Shown: positions 1 to 5,632 of the stretch, piece after piece
Layout: the number at the start of each line of letters is the position of its first letter
Position numbering within the stretch: position 1 is the stretch's first letter
From: Synechococcales cyanobacterium PMM_0002
Lineage (GTDB): Bacteria > Cyanobacteriota > Cyanobacteriia > Elainellales > Elainellaceae
Reading direction: 5' to 3'
Length of the DNA: 16,846 nucleotides
Assembly (NCBI GenBank): GCA_949127925.1
Contig: CASBQX010000170.1
Location: forward strand, 1 to 16,846
Notes under the pieces: model-generated
Databases searched by the model: none
Told to the model about the DNA's origin: nothing
What the model saw: only the letters and a program-made list of their open reading frames with translations
Made by a program: the position numbers and the translations under genes

Positions 1-1
1 A

Positions 2-757
2 CTGGCGCTGGGGCTATCGGGGGTGGGCAGTTGGTGGCTAACGCGACAATCGCCGCGACCGATTGAACACAGCATGCAGCAACTGAAGCAGTTTACGGCA
101 GATGCCTCTCACGAGTTGCGCAATCCACTCACCGCCATTAAAGCTTCAGTCGAAGTGATGCTGAGCCACGAAGAACGACTACACCCAACTGATTTACCCA
201 AACTGGAGGCGATCGCCAGTGCCACGGTGCAGATGAGCCAACTGGTGGATGATCTGCTGTGGCTAGCCCGTAGCGATCGCATCCATGTCCCGACTCGGAT
301 GATTCCGATTCCCCTAGAAGATCTGTTAGAGGATGTCTTAGATCAGTACATGCCGCAGGCCGAACAAAAGCAGATTGATCTCAAAGCCGACCTGCATTCG
401 CCCCTGTCAGTCTTGGGCGATCCGCAGCAGCTCAAACGCCTATTTGCCAACCTGATTACCAACGCGCTGCACTACACCCCCAGCGGCGGCACCGTCACCC
501 TCTCATCCCAAATTGAACCCGATGATTGGGTCAGCGTTTGTATCGTTGATACGGGCATTGGGATTGCCCCAGAACACCTGCCCTTTATCTTCGATCGGTT
601 CTGGAGAGCCGATCAGGGCAGGGCACACCGGGAAGGCGGATCGGGCTTGGGGTTAGCCATTGTTCAGGCGATCGCCCATCAGCATCAGGGCGAGATTACA
701 GTCCAGCCACAGCCCCACGGCGGAACATGTTTTCGGGTAGGGTTACCTACCGTTTAG
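2..757 (+). CDS. Sensor histidine kinase, C-terminal part (5' end outside window)
   Basis: This is the C-terminal part of a membrane-bound two-component sensor kinase. The frame is open to the left edge of the window. The residues just before the GTG at 23 are hydrophobic, as at the end of a membrane helix, so that GTG is probably internal and the gene begins upstream. Numbered from that GTG: the HisKA dimerisation and phosphoacceptor segment has the motif SHELRNP with the phosphorylated His near residue 30. The HATPase_c domain follows, with an N-box (NLITNALHYTP, about 144-153), a G1 box (DTGIGI, 176-181), an F box (FIFDRFW) and a G2 box (GSGLGLAIVQ, 206-215). All catalytic boxes look intact. 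The sensed signal cannot be told because the input domain is missing. A response regulator would be expected upstream. A lipoprotein and a PepSY-type protein follow on the same strand and may be functionally linked, which is inference. Confidence 0.93.
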   Translation: MALGLSGVGSWWLTRQSPRPIEHSMQQLKQFTADASHELRNPLTAIKASVEVMLSHEERLHPTDLPKLEAIASATVQMSQLVDDLLWLARSDRIHVPTRMIPIPLEDLLEDVLDQYMPQAEQKQIDLKADLHSPLSVLGDPQQLKRLFANLITNALHYTPSGGTVTLSSQIEPDDWVSVCIVDTGIGIAPEHLPFIFDRFWRADQGRAHREGGSGLGLAIVQAIAHQHQGEITVQPQPHGGTCFRVGLPTV

Positions 758-805
758 GCGATCTTTCCGAGTTCTTTACCCCAAGTTTCTTATTGTGAAG
801 AGAGT

Positions 806-824
806 TCAGCAACAACTGTGCTGA
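806..824 (+). other. Small stem-loop between the kinase and lipoprotein genes
   Basis: TCAGCA and TGCTGA form a 6-bp stem around a 7-nt loop in the 103-bp gap before the lipoprotein gene. No T-tract follows, so it is not a convincing intrinsic terminator. It may simply be part of the leader of the next gene. Confidence 0.25.
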
Positions 825-860
825 CCTGACCTAACTCAAATTTAAATTTAACGAGTTCCT

Positions 861-1274
861 ATGCGATTTAAACCTGTTCTGTGGCTCTGTGCAGTCGGCG
901 TCTTTGCATTAGCCGGATGTAGCAAGCCTGGAGCGTCTGTTAGCTCCAGCAGCCCTGCGCCTAGCACCGTCTCTGCCTCCCCCGCCACCGAAATGGCATC
1001 CCCCACGTCGGGCTACCCACAGCTTTTGAGCGTAGTGACCAACACCAAAGCGGCAGTTGAAGCCAAAGATTTTGCTAAAGCCCAGCAAGAATTTGACAAG
1101 TTCGAAGGCGTTTGGAGCCAAGTTGAAGATGGCATCAAAGCCAAATCATCACAGACCTATGATGGCATCGAACAAGACATGGATAACATTAAATCGGCGC
1201 TAAAAGCATCAGAAGCCGATCAGTCATTGACGGCACTTCAGTCCTTAAATGATCACGTTCAAAGCGCGCCTTAA
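861..1274 (+). CDS. Small helical lipoprotein, function unknown
   Basis: The 137-residue product starts with a lipoprotein signal peptide: MRFK, a hydrophobic stretch, then the lipobox LAGC with the lipidated Cys at residue 20. A low-complexity Ser/Ala/Pro linker runs to about residue 50. The remainder, about 53-137, is charged and alanine-rich and looks all-helical (for example KAAVEAKDFAKAQQEFDKF), a pattern seen in small periplasmic helical-bundle proteins such as DUF4363-like or iron-permease-associated domains. That comparison is by general appearance only. The product should be anchored to a membrane facing the periplasm. No strong ribosome-binding site is visible, but ATG at 861 is the only start that keeps the signal peptide whole. 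It lies between a sensor kinase and a PepSY-type protein on the same strand. Confidence 0.8.
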   Translation: MRFKPVLWLCAVGVFALAGCSKPGASVSSSSPAPSTVSASPATEMASPTSGYPQLLSVVTNTKAAVEAKDFAKAQQEFDKFEGVWSQVEDGIKAKSSQTYDGIEQDMDNIKSALKASEADQSLTALQSLNDHVQSAP

Positions 1275-1337
1275 TTTCAGGTGCTGCGACTCAGGCAACG
1301 TTGGTTGATTAGCAGCTCAACCTGAGCGTTTGAGGAC

Positions 1338-1377
1338 TTTTAGGTGGTGTTGACTGTATCTTCAACGCCACCTAAAA
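1338..1377 (+). other. Strong 16-bp hairpin upstream of the PepSY-type gene
   Basis: TTTTAGGTGGTGTTGA (1338-1353) pairs with 1362-1377 across an 8-nt loop. The stem is 16 bp with one G-T wobble. No T-tract follows on either strand, so a standard intrinsic terminator is not obvious. It lies 54 bp before the ATG at 1431 and could be a processing or attenuation structure, a terminator for the lipoprotein gene, or a dispersed repeat. Confidence 0.6.
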
Positions 1378-1430
1378 TTCATAGCTGGTTTCAGCCATGG
1401 TTGACTACTGTGTTGTAGGAGTAACTCTGC

Positions 1431-1715
1431 ATGAAACGTGCCTTTCGCAAGTACCATCGGGCGATCGCGCTCATTACCGCCATCCCAATTTTTCTAATTG
1501 TATTGACCGGAATGGCCGCGACTTTTATCCGCGAATGGGGGCTGAATTTTGGCCTGTCGGCGAGCTGGTTAATTAAGCTGCATACCGGTGAGGTGTTTCA
1601 TTTGGAAGCTATCTATCCGATTTTGAATGGGGTCGGGTTGATTGGCTTATTGGTGACCGGATTAAGTATGTCTGGCATGTTTGGCTGCAAACCTCGCAAG
1701 CCCATCCCAAACTAA
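1431..1715 (+). CDS. Small PepSY-type (PepSY-TM-like) membrane protein
   Basis: The 94-residue protein has two predicted membrane helices, about residues 11-32 and 62-80. The first begins with KYHRAIALITAIPIFLIVLTG, which matches the N-terminal helix of PepSY-TM proteins, where an Arg/His-containing start is followed by a helix ending in LTG. The segment between the helices (KLHTGEVFHLEAIYPILNG) has the LHTGE motif of that family. The start is supported by TAGGAG 9 nt before the ATG. It is much shorter than full PepSY-TM proteins, but the two-helix form looks complete rather than broken. Such proteins are often found beside sensor kinases and metal-handling genes; a link with the upstream kinase and lipoprotein is plausible but inferred. 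Confidence 0.75.
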   Translation: MKRAFRKYHRAIALITAIPIFLIVLTGMAATFIREWGLNFGLSASWLIKLHTGEVFHLEAIYPILNGVGLIGLLVTGLSMSGMFGCKPRKPIPN

Positions 1716-1757
1716 CGGCAACGCTGGTTGAAGCGGGTGCGATCGCAAGTAAACTGC

Positions 1758-2297
1758 TCAGCTCGCATCGGAATTTTGAGCCAGCAACTGTTTGATTTCG
1801 GCTATCAGTGTTTCTTCTTGTTGATGCAGTAGAGTAAGCCGCGTCAGCAGTTCTGGGAGGCTGGTGGGAGCTGGATTACCGCTAGCGGTCTGAAGTGCAG
1901 CCGAGGATTCGGCATCTGGGGAGACGGTGGACGGCGCGGCCTCTGAAACTAGCGAGCTGGCGGGCTGGGGTGCTCGCCTGATGCGACGCAGTACCAACCC
2001 CACAAGAGCCTTGAATAGCGTAAAGGTCGCGATCGCCACCCACCGCAGGAGTATGAATAGGGTTTTGAATAACGTGAGCCAAATATTTTCGATCAGTCGC
2101 CCCAGTATCCCAAATAGGCCAACCAGCAGCGCGATCGCCACCACCAGCACCGTCAACATCCACAGTGGATGCCCCAGCCGCCATTCCAGCAACGGGTGCG
2201 CCGCTAGCCACAGCCGCAGGGGATTTACGATAGATTGAGCCACGCTGCCTGTAGCATGATCGAGCAGCGATCGCCTGACATGTTCCACCCCCGCCAT
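1758..2297 (-). CDS. Unrecognised membrane protein with C-terminal helix
   Basis: I do not recognise this 179-residue protein. The N-terminal 40 residues are amphipathic. A strong membrane helix follows at about 46-66 (WMLTVLVVAIALLVGLFGILG), then a second hydrophobic stretch at about 72-104 rich in Leu/Phe, ending in the basic cluster LRRIRRAP. A Ser/Ala/Pro linker (about 108-148) leads to a C-terminal helix of charged heptad-like character (LLTRLTLLHQQEETLIAEIKQ). The start is supported by AGGAGG 8 nt before the ATG at 2297. It lies 26 bp downstream of another minus-strand gene, so the two are probably co-transcribed. The reading frame carries several GCGATCGC octamers, as in core cyanobacterial genes. 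Confidence 0.75.
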   Translation of the reverse strand: MAGVEHVRRSLLDHATGSVAQSIVNPLRLWLAAHPLLEWRLGHPLWMLTVLVVAIALLVGLFGILGRLIENIWLTLFKTLFILLRWVAIATFTLFKALVGLVLRRIRRAPQPASSLVSEAAPSTVSPDAESSAALQTASGNPAPTSLPELLTRLTLLHQQEETLIAEIKQLLAQNSDAS

Positions 2298-2323
2298 CGG
2301 TGCGACCTCCTAGGGAATTAATC

Positions 2324-2860
2324 TCATGGCACCAGTACTTGTTCTAATGCCTCGGCAATCACCTGGCGCTGCTCCGCATCGTAGCCCCAGCGGTTGAGAA
2401 AGGTCTGGTAGTCGCCTGCGCCCGTGATGGCACTGTGAACCAGCTGCTGCGCCTTCTCGGTGACTAGTGGGATTTGGGTGAGGTGAATGAGGTTGGCGGT
2501 ACGCGATCGCACTCGCTGGGAATTTTGCGCCATGGTTTCATCCTCGTTGCGGCGGTGAGTGATGGCCATGGCAGACGACATGGCCACATTTTTGACCAAC
2601 AGCTCAGCAACATGATCAGGCGCAGTTTGCAAGCCTCTAACTACAGCGGCCGACGGCTGATCTGCCAGCGATCGCTCGTCCGTTAGGTAAGTCACAAAAA
2701 AACCGCGTGCGCCATTTTCAGACCCGACTAGTGAGGCGATCGCCGCTGCTTCGTCTGCCTCTGACAGCGCTTGCGTCTCTAGCTGAGCCAAGAGAGCCTG
2801 CGTGAAGGCGATCGCGTCTTCAAAGGTAATATCGTTTGCAGCCAACAAAGTTTCCGTCAT
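2324..2860 (-). CDS. Conserved-looking cyanobacterial protein of unknown function
   Basis: This soluble, acidic, Ala/Leu-rich 178-residue protein has no signal peptide or membrane helix, and I do not recognise the family. It appears almost wholly helical. Visible segments include FEDAIAFTQALLAQLE near the start, a central FFVTYLTDERSLAD, and a C-terminal FLNRWGYDAEQRQVIAEALEQ. An in-frame TTG lies 6 nt upstream, but I prefer the ATG at 2860 because GGAGGG sits 6 nt before it. It leads a probable two-gene unit with the membrane protein downstream and faces away from the gene at 3021, so 2861-3020 must hold both promoters. The many in-frame GCGATCGC octamers suggest a long-resident gene. Confidence 0.75.
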   Translation of the reverse strand: MTETLLAANDITFEDAIAFTQALLAQLETQALSEADEAAAIASLVGSENGARGFFVTYLTDERSLADQPSAAVVRGLQTAPDHVAELLVKNVAMSSAMAITHRRNEDETMAQNSQRVRSRTANLIHLTQIPLVTEKAQQLVHSAITGAGDYQTFLNRWGYDAEQRQVIAEALEQVLVP

Positions 2861-3020
2861 CGCCAACCCTCCTAAACCCTATTTAGTTATAGCAATGGTC
2901 TTAGCAAAGAAAAGAGATCAACTCAGCTGGCGTTGAGACCCGTAATCACCCAAAGGCCAGATCTCTGACTAGAGTAGAAGAGTGTGACATCAGCGAGCGT
3001 GAGAGTGGGCAAGAGCAGTC
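2861..3020. promoter_or_regulatory. Divergent promoter region
   Basis: This 160-bp gap separates two divergently read genes and so should contain both promoters. I cannot pick out convincing -35/-10 boxes. A 7-bp inverted repeat (AGAGATC at 2913-2919, GATCTCT at 2960-2966) could be an operator or may be chance. Confidence 0.4.
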
Positions 3021-3674
3021 ATGAAGCTAATTCTGAATCATAAACTGTACCCTGCTGTGCTTGCCTTGATCGGGTTGGGGCTGGCGCTTTGGCTGGCAAA
3101 TCGGTTTGAGATTTCAGTGCAGGTGGAATCTGGTATCCCCTCGCTACAGCCAACCCCACAGGAGGCGATCGCTCCCTCAACGGGAACTCCAGGCTCGTCA
3201 CCCGATGGCCTAGCAGGAGTGGTGCCAGGTAGCAGCGGTTCTGCCCCACTCCCTTCACCTGCCGCTATCCCTACTCCCATTGTTGCCCCCACGTCACCAA
3301 CGCCTCAAACTGCTGGTCAAACGGCGCTTCAGTCAGGCGGTTTGCGCATCAGCAACCAGACCGACTATCCCATTCGGGTGGTGCTGCTGTCTCAAGTAGG
3401 GTCTCAGCCAACGGCCACCCCCAAAGCGGCGGCTCAGGTGGCTCAATATGGAGAACCCATCCACTGGGATTTTGCACCCCAAGAAGGCAACACCCAAGGG
3501 CTGCTGCTTGCCCTCCCCGACCGCGATTTGCGGCTCCAGCCCGGCGATGTGCTGGTAGCATTTGCCCAAGATGGCTCGCGTCGCTACTGGGGACCCTATG
3601 TGGTGGGTAGCTCGGGTATGCCTCTGTGGAATCAGCCAGGAAAAGAATGGCGGCTGCGGGTGCAGATGCAATAA
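3021..3674 (+). CDS. Single-pass membrane protein with proline-rich linker
   Basis: The 217-residue protein has an N-terminal uncleaved signal anchor (about 8-25, LYPAVLALIGLGLALWLANR) and a low-complexity Pro/Ser/Thr/Gly region (about 38-102). A compact C-terminal domain (about 106-217) contains GGLRISNQTDYPIRVVLL and ends in GKEWRLRVQMQ. That domain looks beta-rich and is probably exported to the periplasm or lumen side. I do not recognise the family. No strong ribosome-binding site precedes the ATG, but the membrane anchor fixes this start. The last GCGATCGC octamer before the restriction-modification region lies within it at 3165. Confidence 0.72.
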   Translation: MKLILNHKLYPAVLALIGLGLALWLANRFEISVQVESGIPSLQPTPQEAIAPSTGTPGSSPDGLAGVVPGSSGSAPLPSPAAIPTPIVAPTSPTPQTAGQTALQSGGLRISNQTDYPIRVVLLSQVGSQPTATPKAAAQVAQYGEPIHWDFAPQEGNTQGLLLALPDRDLRLQPGDVLVAFAQDGSRRYWGPYVVGSSGMPLWNQPGKEWRLRVQMQ

Positions 3675-4030
3675 AAAGCAGCAGTTCTTGGAGAGGGAAT
3701 TGGCATACTAATCACCTACAGCAGGGAATCGTGCAGTCTAGCGTTGAGGTTGTGCGGCGGCAGACAAGCTCAAACTCCTACAGATATTGCTCTGTTCTGC
3801 TCGATCCGACGCGGTTGTTAAGCAGCGTATACTCTACGTGTTGGTTATGAACACAGATGCCCCAATCATAAGGGTTAGAAACCTTTATAGCGCTGCATAT
3901 TGAAATTGCAGCCAGCAGGTATACTACCCATAGTGTCTACTACCACTGGGTGAAGCAAAGTAATGTGCTTTCAGCCCCATTTTACAGTAGGCAGCACTTT
4001 TGATCTACAGCCAGTCAAAAAGCAAATCTA
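3675..4030. other. Gene-free upstream region of the restriction-modification module
   Basis: No convincing gene, tRNA or integrase scar is seen in these 356 bp. The short frame at 3626-3850 mostly overlaps the previous gene and is stop-limited noise. An imperfect hairpin occurs at 3927-3951 (ACCCATAGTG against CACTGGGT, two bases bulged). It lies about 80 bp before the methyltransferase start and could be an operator. No controller (C) protein gene is present. Confidence 0.4.
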
Positions 4031-4876
4031 ATGACAGCACAGGTACAAGTTGAACAGAATGCCCACGAAACGGTGAAGCCAGACAAACCAGAGGTGGTGT
4101 GGAAGTCTAGCGATGGACTCTCCTGTCTGTACCACGGCGATAGTTTGGAACTCATGGCTTCACTGTCTGCTGAGAGTGTAGATTGCATCTGGACTGATCC
4201 TCCCTATAACCTTTCAAACGATGGGATTACATGTGTTGCTGGACGTATGGTTAAAGTTAACAAAGGGGAATGGGATCGTAGTCAAGGAGTTGAGCTAGAC
4301 CATGAATTTAACAAGGCGTGGTTGGCTGCTTGCTACCGTTTACTAAAACCAGCAGGCACTATATGGGTAACGGGTACTCTCCATGTGTACCCATCAATTG
4401 GATTCGCTATGCAGCAGCTTGGCTTTCGTATTTTAAATGACATTATCTGGGAAAAACCTGCTCCGCCTCCAAATTTAGGCTGCCGCTGTTTTACTCATTC
4501 AACAGAGCTAATATTGTGGGCAACCAAGGCACGTAAAGGGAAAGAACGTTACACCTTCAATTATGAAGAAATGAAGGCTGAAAACGGTGATAAGCAGATG
4601 AAAAATGTCTGGAGAATGTCTACTCCTAGCAAAAATGAAAAACTTTACGGTAAACATCCAACACAAAAACCTGTCGATCTTGTTGCACGATGCCTTCGAG
4701 CAAGTACAAATCCAGGTGATTTAGTTTTTGATCCTTTTTCGGGCTCTTCCACAACTGGAGTTGCAGCGTTGTCGTTTAGTCGGAAGTTTATTGGTTGTGA
4801 AGCAGATGCAGGTCATGTTGAACTGTCAATCAAACGATTGACCAATCCTGTTCAAGTAGAGTTGCCACCTGCATGA
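4031..4876 (+). CDS. DNA adenine methyltransferase, DpnA/DpnIIB-like (type II, beta order)
   Basis: This 281-residue S-adenosylmethionine-dependent DNA methyltransferase should modify an amino base, most likely N6 of adenine. The catalytic motif IV DPPYN is at 56-60. The AdoMet-binding motif I FDPFSGSSTTG is near the C-terminus at 233-243, and KHPTQKP (208-214, motif X) precedes it; this IV-X-I order defines the beta group. The segments between motifs (DxxYNLSNDGI, VKVNKGEWD, HEFNKAW, LKPAGTIWVTGTLH, NLGCRCFTHSTE) recall the DpnA (M2.DpnII) protein, which methylates GATC, and more distantly M.MboII-type enzymes. Its own target is not proven. The endonuclease gene starts 13 bp downstream. Base composition is more A+T-rich than the flanks and no GCGATCGC octamer occurs in the gene, consistent with acquisition by transfer. 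Confidence 0.92.
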   Translation: MTAQVQVEQNAHETVKPDKPEVVWKSSDGLSCLYHGDSLELMASLSAESVDCIWTDPPYNLSNDGITCVAGRMVKVNKGEWDRSQGVELDHEFNKAWLAACYRLLKPAGTIWVTGTLHVYPSIGFAMQQLGFRILNDIIWEKPAPPPNLGCRCFTHSTELILWATKARKGKERYTFNYEEMKAENGDKQMKNVWRMSTPSKNEKLYGKHPTQKPVDLVARCLRASTNPGDLVFDPFSGSSTTGVAALSFSRKFIGCEADAGHVELSIKRLTNPVQVELPPA

Positions 4877-4889
4877 AGCAAGGTCATCT

Positions 4890-5531
4890 ATGGAAAGAGT
4901 AGACGCGATTAACAGACTTACTACGCTAGTTGGTCAAGATCTTCGGCAATTGGCAGACCGATTTAATGTAACGGTTTGGAGCCGAGAAGGTAAGAAAAAT
5001 AAAGGCTGGGCTGGTCATACAATTGAGCGTTATCTAGGCTTGGCTCTTAATTCATCTCGATCTCCTAATTTTGGTAGTTGGGAGTTAAAACTAGTTCCAT
5101 TAGTAGCTAGGCGAACAGGGGTACTAAGAGTAAAAGAAACAATGGCGATCACTATGATCGACCCTGTAGAAGTTATAAGCAAAGAGTTTGAAGAAAGCCA
5201 TCTCTTTAACAAGCTACAGAAAATCGTCGTTGTGGCGCGTGTCTTCGAGAGCCAAGCAGATCAGTGTTCCCGTGTGCATTCAGTAGCTTCCTTTGATCTT
5301 GACAAACCTGAAATTTATGATCAAGTGAAAGCGGATTATAACCTTGTTCGAGAAACAATAAGAACTCAAAGCTTTTCAAGTCTTAACGGCAGAATGGGCA
5401 AGCTTGTGCAGCCGAGGACAAAAGGGCAAGGTCACGGAAGCACTTCTCGTGCTTTCTATGCTCGCACAGGGTTCGTCGCGCATATTTTAGGAGAGGGCTA
5501 CTCTATTCCTTTACCTGTCACGCCAGAATAA
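4890..5531 (+). CDS. MutH/Sau3AI-family restriction endonuclease, Asp-to-Asn in the active site
   Basis: This is the probable cleavage subunit partnered with the methyltransferase 13 bp upstream. The 213 residues match the MutH/Sau3AI fold by motif: GQDLRQLA near 15-22, NKGWAGHTIERYLG (37-50) with Glu46, and SPNFGSWELK (58-67) with Glu65 and Lys67. KETMAI follows at 82-87, and a C-terminal block (about 142-200: YDQVKADYNLVRETI, then KLVQPRTKG, then SRAFYARTGFVAHIL) corresponds to the MutH/Sau3AI tail. In MutH and Sau3AI the acidic core is Glu, Asp, ExK. Here the residue aligned with the Asp, reading from the conserved Glu, is Asn60 (codon AAT), and two residues are missing before ExK. Activity is therefore uncertain. 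Length suits a stand-alone single-domain enzyme, since Sau3AI itself is a two-domain protein. It could instead be a nicking or repair relative. Base composition resembles the methyltransferase gene. Confidence 0.85.
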   Translation: MERVDAINRLTTLVGQDLRQLADRFNVTVWSREGKKNKGWAGHTIERYLGLALNSSRSPNFGSWELKLVPLVARRTGVLRVKETMAITMIDPVEVISKEFEESHLFNKLQKIVVVARVFESQADQCSRVHSVASFDLDKPEIYDQVKADYNLVRETIRTQSFSSLNGRMGKLVQPRTKGQGHGSTSRAFYARTGFVAHILGEGYSIPLPVTPE

Positions 5532-5576
5532 ACTTTTCCTGGACATTTTTTGGTTAGTTACAGCGTAGGCGTTCAA

Positions 5577-5622
5577 TAGGCAGTTCTCCGGTTGCGCCTC
5601 AACAGATACCTTAAGCTGCCTA
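5577..5622. terminator. Possible shared terminator between convergent genes
   Basis: The 101-bp gap between the endonuclease gene (plus) and glgA (minus) has TAGGCAG (5577-5583) and CTGCCTA (5616-5622), a 7-bp inverted repeat with a long 32-nt loop. It is placed right for a bidirectional terminator, but the long loop and lack of a T-tract make it weak. Confidence 0.25.
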
Positions 5623-5632
5623 ACTAGGGTTT

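Noticed and set aside
3626..3850. Plus-strand frame of 74 residues before the methyltransferase
   Set aside because: It starts within the previous gene in another frame and has no ribosome-binding site or family features.
4031..5531. Avoidance of GATC inside the restriction-modification genes
   Set aside because: About eleven GATC sites are visible in the two genes, so there is no avoidance; only the octamer GCGATCGC is missing.
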